IMG/VR virus record: IMGVR_UViG_3300030503_000566 | Location: 21,558 to 85,557 of that record | Source: a virus | Reading direction: 5' to 3' (one strand) | Length of the DNA: 64,000 nt | Shown: piece by piece, positions 44,579-53,319 of the stretch | Position numbering within the stretch: the stretch's first letter is position 1 | Layout of the letters: the number at the start of each line of letters is the position of its first letter | Made by a program: the position numbers and the translations under genes | The notes under the pieces: model-generated | The model's input: the letters and a program-made list of their open reading frames with translations, nothing else | Database searches by the model: none | Told to the model about the DNA's origin: nothing

Positions 44579-45706
44579 ATGGATTTTTCACTCACAACCC
44601 TCTTCGTTGTTCCTCAGAGCAACTCACTGCCTACAACTGGAGATACTTCGGCTTTAGCTGCTAGTCAGTTTGGGGTGTTTCTTAATACCTATCAGGCGGC
44701 TACTACTGGGAATATTGCTGCTGCACCTTATATTTATCTAGCTCAGGGAAGACCAATTCCCTTACCGGGGGTTGGCACTAAAAGATCTGATAAGATCAAT
44801 GTGGGTCAAGTTGTTGAGTGGTACTTAAATCCTGCTGTAACTACTTATAGCCCCGAGATCTACAACATTAACACATTTACTGTTACTTGTGGTCAGACTA
44901 TCACATTTACCTTTGTCCTTCACTCTAGTTATATTGATACAGCATTCTTCAATGGTTTGACAAAAAGTTATACTGTAACTGCACCTTGTTGCAATTGTGG
45001 TGTTACTCCTTGTACTGATATTGATGTAACAGCTACTTTAGGACAATTGCTTGCAGCTATTGCAGCAGATACTTCAGCAGAAGCTTATTACCTTGGTCAT
45101 TACTTGACTTTTCAGATTGTTGGTACTGGTACTAATATCTCCATTCAGGTTACTACTAACCCGCTGGACATTTATGGACAGCCTTGTGATATTGCTGCTT
45201 ACCCCTACGAGTATGATAGAATCTGGCTTAGAATTTTCGTTCTGCCTGCTCCTGCCACTACTCAGGATTATGAAACATATCCTAACAATTGTAATCAGGT
45301 AGCTAATGTTACATTACTTCAGAGATCTACTTACCCCTCTGGTGGTTCTCCTGAAATTGCACAGCTTGAAAAGAACTTCTATAGCTATCAAGCTCTCCAT
45401 AAACATCTGTTTAGATGGGTAATTTTTAATGAGGCTTTCCAATCTGAGGTAGTTTCTGGGATTTATTATGATCAGTACACAATTAAGTGTAAGGAATACC
45501 CCGGAAATCAGTCTTGGAATATGGGAATGTCTGAGGATTTCACTTGTATTATAGCTGTTCCCTCAGGATCAGGTGGTTCTCTTACAACCCTTTTGACAGA
45601 TTACCTTGGAACGCCAACTAGTTATACAGTTACAGTTCCTACGACTACAAGTACTACAAGTACTACTTCGACAAGTACTACTTCTACCTCAACTCTGGAA
45701 CCATAA
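44579..45706 (+). CDS. capsid-associated or head-fibre protein with Thr/Ser tail, 375 aa
   Basis: A soluble beta-rich protein with a Cys cluster (APCCNCGVTPCTD) and a C-terminal Thr/Ser tract (TTTSTTSTTSTSTTST). Such tails occur on decoration or fibre-associated proteins in Bacteroidetes phages. It is followed by a very strong terminator, so it ends the first structural transcript. Confidence 0.62.
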   Translation: MDFSLTTLFVVPQSNSLPTTGDTSALAASQFGVFLNTYQAATTGNIAAAPYIYLAQGRPIPLPGVGTKRSDKINVGQVVEWYLNPAVTTYSPEIYNINTFTVTCGQTITFTFVLHSSYIDTAFFNGLTKSYTVTAPCCNCGVTPCTDIDVTATLGQLLAAIAADTSAEAYYLGHYLTFQIVGTGTNISIQVTTNPLDIYGQPCDIAAYPYEYDRIWLRIFVLPAPATTQDYETYPNNCNQVANVTLLQRSTYPSGGSPEIAQLEKNFYSYQALHKHLFRWVIFNEAFQSEVVSGIYYDQYTIKCKEYPGNQSWNMGMSEDFTCIIAVPSGSGGSLTTLLTDYLGTPTSYTVTVPTTTSTTSTTSTSTTSTSTLEP

Positions 45707-45732
45707 TATTAAGATAACCCTTTAAAGATATA

Positions 45733-45773
45733 AAAGGTGAAAGGAGTGTTCCAACTATCCTTTCACCTTTTTT
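45733..45773 (+). terminator. strong intrinsic terminator
   Basis: A perfect 13-bp stem AAAGGTGAAAGGA/TCCTTTCACCTTT with a 12-base loop, followed by TTT. It separates the capsid genes from lysozyme and tail genes. Confidence 0.92.
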
Positions 45774-45782
45774 AGTTATAAT

Positions 45783-46253
45783 ATGCAACCATCAGTAAAT
45801 TTCTTTCCTTTTTTGGCAGGTTGGGAGGGCGAAGAACTTTGCCCTTATAAGGATCAAGCTGGGATTCCTACTATAGGTATAGGAAGTACCTTCTACCCTA
45901 ATGGGACTAAGGTTACAATGGCAGATCCTTGTATAACCAAGGAACAGGCTGTAGAAATTTGCCAAGTTAATCTGAAGAGTTTTATTGATGAGGTAAATGA
46001 GTATGTTAAAGTCCCAATAAATCAGAATCAATTTGATGCAGTTTTAGATTTTACCTATAATGAGGGAGATGGGGCCTTAGCAGAATCCACTCTCCTAAAA
46101 AGGATAAATGCTAATCCTAGTGACCCAACAATAAGAGATGCATTCATGATGTGGGTAAAGGTTAAAGAAAATGGAGTTTTAGTTACAGATAGTTGGCAGG
46201 TCAAAAGAAGAACTGGTGACGCTAATCTGTACTTCACACCTATAGTAGAATAA
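45783..46253 (+). CDS. phage lysozyme (GH24, T4-like muramidase)
   Basis: A 156-residue endolysin. The catalytic triad region GWEGEELCPYKDQAGIPTIG has Glu in the first motif, Asp in KDQAG and Thr in PTIG, as in T4 lysozyme. The second part, QNQFDAVLDFTYNEG, is the usual family helix. It cleaves peptidoglycan beta-1,4 bonds. No signal peptide, so it needs a holin or acts from the virion. It starts ten bases after the terminator without an evident promoter; perhaps read-through expression. Confidence 0.93.
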   Translation: MQPSVNFFPFLAGWEGEELCPYKDQAGIPTIGIGSTFYPNGTKVTMADPCITKEQAVEICQVNLKSFIDEVNEYVKVPINQNQFDAVLDFTYNEGDGALAESTLLKRINANPSDPTIRDAFMMWVKVKENGVLVTDSWQVKRRTGDANLYFTPIVE

Positions 46254-46255
46254 TA

Positions 46256-46825
46256 ATGGCAGTTACTTCACCTATATTAGGTATCTTAGTATTGGATACT
46301 CATAACTTGAGTACACTAGCAATTGCGGATAATTCACAGTATCCTAGTGGATATTCAATTATTAGCCCCTCATTATCTATCATACCCCCCTCTTTTCCTG
46401 TAATTACTGTTCCTTTTACTGCTGGTTCTCTTAACTTACTTAGTAGTAATACTGTAGGTATAACATGTAATGATCCTAGTTGTGAAAGTTGTGAATTACC
46501 AGATGGATACTGGGACTTCAAATATACAATTTCACCTGCTCAAACATACTTTGCTGAGATTGGATTCATGAGAACTGCCATGCTTGGCAAGAAATTAGAT
46601 GAGGCCTTCTTAGCCTTAGATCTTGATAGGTGTGACCAAACTATCAAGGATCAAGATATGAGAGAATTAGATGAGATAAATTATTATATCCAAACCTCCA
46701 TAGCTGCCGGAAATAGATGTAACCCTAAACTTGCTATTGATCTTTACAATATAGCTGAGAGAATGGTAGATAGGTTTTTAAATCGTAGATGTTATGGGAG
46801 AAATAGATCAAATACTTGGAGTTAA
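46256..46825 (+). CDS. structural protein candidate, 189 aa
   Basis: A Ser/Pro-rich beta-type first half (SPILGILVLDTHNLSTLAI) turns into CNDPSCESCELPDGYWDF, then two helices. The CxxC pair next to an aromatic block recurs in crAss-like tail genes. Likely a minor virion component. Two bases from the lysozyme stop. Confidence 0.6.
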   Translation: MAVTSPILGILVLDTHNLSTLAIADNSQYPSGYSIISPSLSIIPPSFPVITVPFTAGSLNLLSSNTVGITCNDPSCESCELPDGYWDFKYTISPAQTYFAEIGFMRTAMLGKKLDEAFLALDLDRCDQTIKDQDMRELDEINYYIQTSIAAGNRCNPKLAIDLYNIAERMVDRFLNRRCYGRNRSNTWS

Positions 46826-46836
46826 AATGAAATAAG

Positions 46837-46989
46837 ATGGCAGCTATTTGCCCCGGTTGTGGGATTAATGTAGGATGTGGATGTAATTTAATTCGTGGGT
46901 ATTGCGTAACCTGTAATAATAGGCTAGCTTTAGGGTTACCCTTTATTAGAGTAAATAAATCTTTCTATCGTGTTAAGTTTTTTGACTAG
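46837..46989 (+). CDS. small zinc-ribbon protein, 50 aa
   Basis: ATG at 46837, TAG at 46989. The core CPGCGINVGCGC followed by CVTC can bind one or two zinc ions. It overlaps the next gene by 20 bases. The short length and Cys spacing suggest a DNA or protein adaptor. Confidence 0.6.
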   Translation: MAAICPGCGINVGCGCNLIRGYCVTCNNRLALGLPFIRVNKSFYRVKFFD

Positions 46990-47248
46990 ACAAGCCTGTG
47001 ATGATTGCTTTTCAGCTTCTTTTCTGTTGAAATCTATTAACGTAGCATTAGAGAGTTATGGGTTAAGGATATGGAGAAATAGAGTTTTTGTACTTGGGAG
47101 ACCCGTAGAAGATGTTAGATTAAAAAAGATCCTATATTACAAAGGTATACTTGAAAACCTTTTATTTAATCCCTTTTACTACGGCCCAAAGTATTCATAC
47201 CAAGATATTGACTCAAGAATAAAAGCACTTATAAATGGCCTGCATTAA
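46970..47248 (+). CDS. hypothetical protein, 92 aa (GTG start)
   Basis: GTG at 46970 inside the end of the zinc-ribbon gene. The protein SFLTRQACDDCFSASFLLKS has a CxxC near the start and a basic, Tyr-rich remainder. It may form a pair with the 50-residue gene. The ATG of the next gene overlaps its end by 14 bases. Confidence 0.55.
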   Translation: MLSFLTRQACDDCFSASFLLKSINVALESYGLRIWRNRVFVLGRPVEDVRLKKILYYKGILENLLFNPFYYGPKYSYQDIDSRIKALINGLH

Positions 47249-48317
47249 TTGTTTACAAAACTGTGGAGGTAGATCAACCTCTGATCAATGTACAGAGTAT
47301 ACTGGTGATCCAGTTCCCTCTTTGAATATTTGTACAGGGGATCAGTTATCATCTGTTGAGGCAAATATCATAAATGGTTTACTCACAGCACTCAATGGTA
47401 CTGGTATATCTCCTACAGGTGTAACTCTACAGGCCTGTACTTGGCTAGCCAATCAATTTATAGGCCAGTTGCCCACTCTTGCTAATTATCTACAACTATT
47501 AGCCAATGGGGAGTGTAGCTTATACACTATGATCCAAAATCTCACTGCGCTAATAGCGGGGGAGAATTCTACTTTTGCTACTGGATGTCTTACTGGATTG
47601 CCCACTAATGCTACAGCAAATGAAGTACTTCAAGGACTACTTACAGCATATTGTGCAACACAAGTTACAGTAGCTGCTATTCCCACTACTTATGTACAAC
47701 AGAGCGATCTTGATACTCTTGTAACAACTATTCTTACAAACCTTGGCCTGATAGGTGGAAGTACACAAATTGCATATGCGCAATACATACCTATAGGCAT
47801 GGCATTTCCATATTTTGGTTCATTAGCTAACTTTGATAATACAGGTAAGGGATTAGTATCTGCTGGATTTTCTGGCATTTATCTTATGAATGGCTTGAAT
47901 GGTACTATAGATGCTAGGGGGAGGGCTTTTGTAGGAGCTATAAATAATGTACCCGGTGCTACATTATCGCCAGTTGTAGATCCTACACAACCATGGAATC
48001 CTAATACTAATTGGACCATGGGACAGACTTCTGGGGAAAACTATCATACTTTAACTACAAGTGAAATACCTTCTCATAGTCATGGAGTTACTGATCCGGG
48101 GCACTATCATACTTCTCTAATTCCTGAAGATTTTAAAGGGGAGGGTACCTCTGGATATGCAGTGCTATCTACTGCTCCACCTACAAGAACTGGTACTTAT
48201 AATCAGCTTACAAATACTGTTGTAACTAATATAAGTATTAATAATACTGGGGGTAATTCTTTCCATAATAATGTTCAACCTTCCCTATTCACTTATTGGG
48301 TTATCAGAGTATTCTAA
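47235..48317 (+). CDS. tail-collar fibre protein
   Basis: A 360-residue virion protein. A Cys-rich N-terminus (CINCLQNCGG) is followed by helical linkers and a C-terminal tail-collar domain: IPIGMAFPYFG, then GLNGTIDARGRAFVGA, the histidine motif SHSHGVTDPGHYH and the terminal NVQPSLFTYWVIRVF. In T4 gp12-like collars these residues bind iron in a trimer. It probably anchors or forms part of the receptor-binding fibre. Confidence 0.82.
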   Translation: MACINCLQNCGGRSTSDQCTEYTGDPVPSLNICTGDQLSSVEANIINGLLTALNGTGISPTGVTLQACTWLANQFIGQLPTLANYLQLLANGECSLYTMIQNLTALIAGENSTFATGCLTGLPTNATANEVLQGLLTAYCATQVTVAAIPTTYVQQSDLDTLVTTILTNLGLIGGSTQIAYAQYIPIGMAFPYFGSLANFDNTGKGLVSAGFSGIYLMNGLNGTIDARGRAFVGAINNVPGATLSPVVDPTQPWNPNTNWTMGQTSGENYHTLTTSEIPSHSHGVTDPGHYHTSLIPEDFKGEGTSGYAVLSTAPPTRTGTYNQLTNTVVTNISINNTGGNSFHNNVQPSLFTYWVIRVF

Positions 48318-48330
48318 AACGTATATATCA

Positions 48331-50226
48331 ATGAGTTGTTCTTCATGCAATAATAGCAGTTCTATAGTGGTCGGGGGTTTGAATCAAATTCTTGCAACAA
48401 TTAATTCCCCCTGCAATACATCTTTATGTCCGTCTCCACAGGATTCCTCATGCACCTTCTATACTGCTGCTAATCTTCCTTGCTCTGGAATTAATACTCA
48501 AGACTCTATTGAGGTAGCTTTGCAGAAGATTGATACCTTGTTATGTGCCTCTTCTGGTAATTATGCATCTTATAATACTTATTGCCTAGCTCCTATTACC
48601 ACCCAGCAGCAGTTTGTACAGACTATTTCTGCTTATGTATGTGCTACGCAGTCCTCTTTAACTACTTTTACAGGAACCACTTTCCCTGCCTATCAGGCCA
48701 CTATTAACTCCACTTTAGCATCTTTACAGGTTCCGGGTACCACCAATGCTACATGCTCTAGTAATACAATTCTTAATACCGATACCCTCCAGACAGTTCT
48801 ACAAAAGCTGTCTAATATGGCATCTGATATCTATTGTAATCAGTTAAGCCTTTCTTCTGTTAACTGGAATCAATGTTTTACTGTATCCCCTACTCCTACG
48901 ACTGTAGCTCAGGGTTTCTCCACTCTTGCTTCTCAGATATGTACTCTACAGACTAGTATAGGCTCTGCCTCCCTGCCAGTATTTAATAATGTGGGATCCT
49001 GCCTCCCAACACCTGTTACCTCTGCCGATACTCTTGTATCTACAGTAAACAAGATCAAGACTTTATTGTGCCAAACTCCCACATTTAATATAAATACATT
49101 AACTTGGAATTGTATAACGCAGCCTTCTAATGTAGCAACTGATTTACAAGATGCTTTTCAAGCTGTACTAAATAAGATTAATATCATATGTCAGAGTTTA
49201 CCTACATTTTCAGGTAATTTCTCAGTGACTGCTACAAATCCGAGTAACCCATGTTCAGGGGTAACTGTTGATCTTTCTGGCTCCGTAGCTGATAGATTAG
49301 TTGCTGCCACCACTAATGATAATACCCCGGGGGTACTCTCAGCAAAACTTGTCGGTGATGGTACAACCATCTCAGTTAACTATGGTTCTACTACCCAAGG
49401 TATTATTAGTTATATAGGTGGTGGCACTGGAGGTGGGAATGGCAAGGTTATGTCTGATTCTGGGGATAGCACCTCAGATTATCTTTTCCCCAAGCTTGAG
49501 GTAGGGCCAGAGGTTTCTGGTATAAGTATCTCTCCTTATCTAGATACAACAAATGCCTATCATCAGGTTGGATTTAAGGCAAACCTTAGCCCCATTGCCC
49601 TATTTACAGCACTTCTTCAGGCAATTCCAACTGACACAACTGGTGCCTTACAGGCAGCATTTTGTGCAGCAGTAAATGCATGCCCTTCTCCTTGTGCAGC
49701 ACCAACTAATGTAAGCATAGTGTATGGAGGTACAACTTCCTCGACTACAACCACTACTACTACAGGCGGACCTACTACCACCACCACTAGCACTACAACG
49801 ACAACCACTACAACTACAGGTGGACCAACAACTACTACAACAAGTACTAGTTCAACTACTACGACTACAACAACAACTATTGTAGCCACTATATATGTAG
49901 GTGCCCAAACCTCCGGTACTCCCCCAATTGCCTCGGTAATTGAGGCTGGTAATACTTCTTCTCAGAATCCTGCGAATGATGTGAATGCTGATTGGACACC
50001 ATTTAATTCGACTCCTCAATATTGCTGGGTTGCTATACCTGCTGCTTATGTTAAAACATGGTGGGAGGTTACCTCTATCAACCAAGGGGCTATAGGTGGT
50101 GGAGATAATACATTTGGTACGCCAACAGCGGTTACTCTTTTCAGTCAATCATATTTACTTTACTTTACAAACTTCCAAACCCAATTTGAAGGGGTCTGTG
50201 CAATGCAAGCTTCAGAAGGAGTATAA
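48331..50226 (+). CDS. tail fibre/receptor-binding protein with Thr-rich linker, 631 aa
   Basis: Start MSCSSCNNSS at 48331. Repeated helical modules (SIEVALQKIDTLLCA, TLQTVLQKLSNMA, TLVSTVNKIKTLLCQ) with Cys between them form a trimeric shaft. Two copies of a Thr tract with GGP lie near residues 480-520, then a C-terminal globular domain (NADWTPFNSTPQYCWVAI). The N-terminal Cys-rich part resembles that of the collar protein upstream, so the two may pair in one fibre. Confidence 0.7.
   Translation: MSCSSCNNSSSIVVGGLNQILATINSPCNTSLCPSPQDSSCTFYTAANLPCSGINTQDSIEVALQKIDTLLCASSGNYASYNTYCLAPITTQQQFVQTISAYVCATQSSLTTFTGTTFPAYQATINSTLASLQVPGTTNATCSSNTILNTDTLQTVLQKLSNMASDIYCNQLSLSSVNWNQCFTVSPTPTTVAQGFSTLASQICTLQTSIGSASLPVFNNVGSCLPTPVTSADTLVSTVNKIKTLLCQTPTFNINTLTWNCITQPSNVATDLQDAFQAVLNKINIICQSLPTFSGNFSVTATNPSNPCSGVTVDLSGSVADRLVAATTNDNTPGVLSAKLVGDGTTISVNYGSTTQGIISYIGGGTGGGNGKVMSDSGDSTSDYLFPKLEVGPEVSGISISPYLDTTNAYHQVGFKANLSPIALFTALLQAIPTDTTGALQAAFCAAVNACPSPCAAPTNVSIVYGGTTSSTTTTTTTGGPTTTTTSTTTTTTTTTGGPTTTTTSTSSTTTTTTTTIVATIYVGAQTSGTPPIASVIEAGNTSSQNPANDVNADWTPFNSTPQYCWVAIPAAYVKTWWEVTSINQGAIGGGDNTFGTPTAVTLFSQSYLLYFTNFQTQFEGVCAMQASEGV
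49735..49880 (+). repeat. Thr-codon repeat with two GGP units
   Basis: A stretch of ACT/ACA/ACC codons including two near copies of a Thr-Gly-Gly-Pro-Thr block about 42 bases apart. It encodes the linker of the fibre protein. Replication slippage could change its length in frame. Confidence 0.9.
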
Positions 50227-50804
50227 TGAGTACAACAACAGTAACCATAAATTGGACACCGGCCCCCGGCTCTCTAGGTGTATTAGTGCAATATAGGGTA
50301 CAGGGGACTACTCCTTGGATAACAGCAACTGGGGCACCAAATCCTACGGTATATCCATACTATACACTTACAGTACTATATGATACATACTATGATGTAA
50401 TGCTTACTGCACAAGGGGGTGCTACTTGTAGTCCCTCTTCAGTGACATTTCAATTTCTCTCAACTCCACCTCCACCTCCTGCTATAGTAACCTTCAGGGA
50501 TACAAGTGGAGTAGTGACAGTAACAAATATCACTATAGGTGGTGTAAGTGTATCAGGTATTACTTTCCCTATAGCTCCAAGTAGCTCAGTTAGTGGAACA
50601 ACCCCTAGTATAGGCAGTGAGACTATTGCAGTAACTTTCTCCTCTACCTCCAGTGATATTAATATAGCAGTTACTGATAGTTTAGGAACTGTTAGCTGTC
50701 AGGATATTACCTCGTCTGGCACACATACACTCACTTTCAGTTCAGAAACTGTAAATTCAGGTGGTACCATCTCAATAGTAAGCTCTGTTGGACCTTGTAC
50801 TTAA
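50226..50804 (+). CDS. fibronectin type III-like virion protein, 192 aa
   Basis: The first 80 residues follow an FN3 domain: VTINWTPAPGS, VLVQYRVQGTTPW and YYTLTVLYDTYYDVMLTA. A Pro run joins it to a second beta domain rich in Thr/Ser. Start shares a base with the previous stop (TAATG). Probably a fibre or tail decoration. Confidence 0.68.
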   Translation: MSTTTVTINWTPAPGSLGVLVQYRVQGTTPWITATGAPNPTVYPYYTLTVLYDTYYDVMLTAQGGATCSPSSVTFQFLSTPPPPPAIVTFRDTSGVVTVTNITIGGVSVSGITFPIAPSSSVSGTTPSIGSETIAVTFSSTSSDINIAVTDSLGTVSCQDITSSGTHTLTFSSETVNSGGTISIVSSVGPCT

Positions 50805-50814
50805 AACATGAAAA

Positions 50815-51057
50815 ATGGCATCGATAGAATTTAATTATACTATTCCTTTTGGAACCTCACTGAGGGTAGGGTATAGAGCTACTGGTTCATCTGGGCCTTT
50901 TACTTATATAGCTACTTATCCTGCTTATGATGAATCTCCCTATACTCTATCTGGTATACCCTCAGGATTAACAGATATAGAACTTACTACCTTATGTCCC
51001 TCCTGCTCTGGGGGGTTAGCATCTTCATCATACGTTTTTACTGCAACTGCAAGTTAA
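50815..51057 (+). CDS. FN3-like small virion protein, 80 aa
   Basis: One FN3-type domain: FNYTIPFGTSLRVGYRATGS, then FTYIATYPAYD and a Cys-Pro-Ser-Cys-Ser loop. Similar to the FN3 part of the upstream gene, so it may come from duplication. A double terminator follows. Confidence 0.65.
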   Translation: MASIEFNYTIPFGTSLRVGYRATGSSGPFTYIATYPAYDESPYTLSGIPSGLTDIELTTLCPSCSGGLASSSYVFTATAS

Positions 51058-51120
51058 CACCTTTGTTTTTATGGTTTTCAAAGGTGTGCCCCCAAGTCTT
51101 TGTGACCAAGGGGGTTTTTT
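51057..51120 (+). terminator. double terminator
   Basis: Hairpin one ACACCTTTG/CAAAGGTGT (51057-51087) without a T-run; hairpin two CCCCC/GGGGG with inner GTC/GAC (51089-51114) followed by TTTTTT. Together they close the tail-fibre transcript. Confidence 0.85.
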
Positions 51121-51179
51121 ATTTCTAATCTACTTCGTTAAGGAGATTTGTCAAAAATAATCAATTTCATTAGAAAGGA

Positions 51180-51211
51180 TTTGGTAATGTCAAAAAGATT
51201 TTGTAGTTTTA
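51180..51211 (+). promoter_or_regulatory. near-consensus Bacteroides promoter
   Basis: TTTG (51180-51183), 20 bases, TAGTTTTA (51204-51211), differing from the -7 consensus only at the last base. It lies 43 bases before the phosphoesterase start, directly after the double terminator. Confidence 0.5.
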
Positions 51212-51253
51212 CACTTCTTCAGGTCTTCTATTATCTAACAACAACAATAGTAA

Positions 51254-52573
51254 ATGAGTATAAGACAAGAATTCTTTGATGATTTGGCTTTAAATGGTAA
51301 GGGTGAGAGGAGTTGGAATTATTTAGCTAAACAATATGGATTTGGAACTGGAGAATCTGCCAGAGGCACATGGAAAAGTTATAGAAAACTTAATGAAATA
51401 GTTGAAAAACAGCAAGTTAACAATTATATAGCAACCCTACAAGATAGGGTAATATCTCTAGAAGAGGATTTAAAAACCTCAAAAGCAGAGTTAGTTTACA
51501 GATCAAAAGATGAAATCAAAACTCTTGAGGAACTTATACAGAGAACAAATATTGACCTTAAAAAGTGGAATATTGTAAGATGGAGGCAAAACTATTGGGG
51601 CAACTTAAATGACCCTCATTGGCAGGTAAGAGCAGAGTTAGAACCTAGAGTCCTAGATAAAGACCCACAACTACAGAAAGAGTTTCTCCTAAATGAGATA
51701 AAAGCTTATCAAAAAGAGTCCTCTTTAAATCTGTTTGGAACTGCTGGAGAGTTTGACTACTCTGATCTCTCAGAATTTCTGGGATTACCCAAAAGAGAAT
51801 ATTTACTAGAGATATCAATACCTGACCTACATATAGGCAAATTAGCATGGGGTCTTGAGAGTGGTGAAGATTATGATACTAAAATAGCTTGTGATCGATT
51901 TAAAGCAGCAGTTAATAATCTCCTTAAACGCACTCCTGTCTCCAGTATTGCTAAAATAGTACTTCCTATTGGCAATGATCTTATCCATATAGATAATGCT
52001 GAGAATCAAACTACTGCCGGTACTCAAGTAGATGCAGATAGTAGATTTGCCAAGATAGTAAAGACAGCAAAGGCACTATTGGTAGAGATAATTGATGAAC
52101 TTAAGCAGATAGCCCCAGTAGAGGTAATTATAGTAAGAGGAAATCATGATAGTACCACAACATTCCTATTAGGAGAAGTGATTGAAGCATGGTTTCACGC
52201 CGATCCTTTAGTTAAAGTAGATAACAGCCCTAAGTGGAGGAAGTATTATCAATATGGTCAAGTAGGTGTACAACTTACTCATGGTGAAAAAGAGAATCAT
52301 CAGGAATTAGGGCTTATATTTGCTACAGAAGAACCCCAACTGTGGGCGGATACTAAGTATAGGTTCTGCAAATTAGGCCACTTCCATAAGACAAAGAAGA
52401 TGAATTATGTATCTGTAGATAACCATCAAGGTTTCCAGATAGAGATACTTCCTTCACTATCAGCAGCAGATGAGTGGCATAGTGCAAAGGGATATATCTC
52501 AAACCCACAAGCTAAAGCTTTTTTATACCATAAAGAAGAGGGTGAAATAGCTGAGTACACATATACAGTATAA
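51254..52573 (+). CDS. calcineurin-like metallophosphoesterase
   Basis: A 439-residue protein. After an N-terminal helical/coiled-coil part (residues 40-110) come the metal-binding motifs SIPDLHIGK (188-196), GNDLIH, RGNHD, LTHGE and GHFHK, the full set of the calcineurin-like family. Homologues (MPP) are conserved in crAss-like phages next to tail-assembly genes. Nucleic-acid or nucleotide phosphodiesters are the likely substrates; it may be DNA- or tail-associated. The stop overlaps the start of the next gene (TAATG). Confidence 0.9.
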   Translation: MSIRQEFFDDLALNGKGERSWNYLAKQYGFGTGESARGTWKSYRKLNEIVEKQQVNNYIATLQDRVISLEEDLKTSKAELVYRSKDEIKTLEELIQRTNIDLKKWNIVRWRQNYWGNLNDPHWQVRAELEPRVLDKDPQLQKEFLLNEIKAYQKESSLNLFGTAGEFDYSDLSEFLGLPKREYLLEISIPDLHIGKLAWGLESGEDYDTKIACDRFKAAVNNLLKRTPVSSIAKIVLPIGNDLIHIDNAENQTTAGTQVDADSRFAKIVKTAKALLVEIIDELKQIAPVEVIIVRGNHDSTTTFLLGEVIEAWFHADPLVKVDNSPKWRKYYQYGQVGVQLTHGEKENHQELGLIFATEEPQLWADTKYRFCKLGHFHKTKKMNYVSVDNHQGFQIEILPSLSAADEWHSAKGYISNPQAKAFLYHKEEGEIAEYTYTV

Positions 52574-53319
52574 TGCCGACAGTTAGAGATGTAATATCAA
52601 ATAAATATTATATTTATCGTCATATAAGAGAAGATAAAAATGAGCCTTTTTATATAGGAATTGGTACTATATGGGGGAAGGACAAAAATTCTAGCTGTGA
52701 TGCCAAGAAGTATGGAAGAGCTTTTGCAAAAATAAATAGAAGTGAATTTTGGAAGAATATTATATCCAAGTCAAATTATACTGTAGAAATTTTAATGGAA
52801 TCTGATAATTTAGATTTTATTAAAAATAAAGAAAGGGAATTTATCATTTTATATGGAAGAAGAGATTTAAAAACTGGTACTTTAGTTAATTTAACAGATG
52901 GTGGAGATGGTATAATAAATCTTTCTGAAATGTCAAGAGATAAAATTAGAAATAAATTATTAGGAAAGAAACTATCAGAAGAACACAGAATAAAATGTGG
53001 AAATGCTAGGAGGGGTTCAAAGCTAGAGGAATGGCACAAGAAAAGAATATCTGAAGCAAATTTAGCTAGGAATAATAAGTCTGGAAACAATCCTCAATCT
53101 AAAGAAGTTTACCAATACAATTTACAAGGAGATTTTGTCAAAAAGTGGAATTGTACAAAAGATATTGAGAGAGAACTGGGTATACCAAATCAAAGAATAT
53201 CAGAAGTTTGTTCTGGTAAAGTATTGACTTATCATGGATGTGTTTGGTCATATACCTTTCTTGGACAAAAAGTTATGATAAAGAAAAAAGGTAAAAGAAA
53301 AGAATTATGCCTACTTTGA
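52573..53319 (+). CDS. GIY-YIG homing endonuclease with NUMOD modules
   Basis: A 248-residue endonuclease: KYYIYRHIREDKNEPFYIGIG is the GIY-YIG core, with Arg/Glu later. NUMOD3-like (RNKLLGKKLSEEHRIK) and NUMOD1/4-like (VYQYNLQGDFVKKWN, then HGCVWSY) DNA-binding modules follow. The first nine residues MPTVRDVIS copy those of the downstream gene (MPTLRSVIS), as if the endonuclease gene was spliced into the 5' end of that gene. AT-rich composition supports foreign origin. It overlaps the next gene by 13 bases. Confidence 0.88.
   Translation: MPTVRDVISNKYYIYRHIREDKNEPFYIGIGTIWGKDKNSSCDAKKYGRAFAKINRSEFWKNIISKSNYTVEILMESDNLDFIKNKEREFIILYGRRDLKTGTLVNLTDGGDGIINLSEMSRDKIRNKLLGKKLSEEHRIKCGNARRGSKLEEWHKKRISEANLARNNKSGNNPQSKEVYQYNLQGDFVKKWNCTKDIERELGIPNQRISEVCSGKVLTYHGCVWSYTFLGQKVMIKKKGKRKELCLL

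Noticed and set aside
49617-49889. Leftward frame rich in Val over the Thr repeat
   Set aside because: It is the antisense shadow of the Thr codons of the fibre protein.
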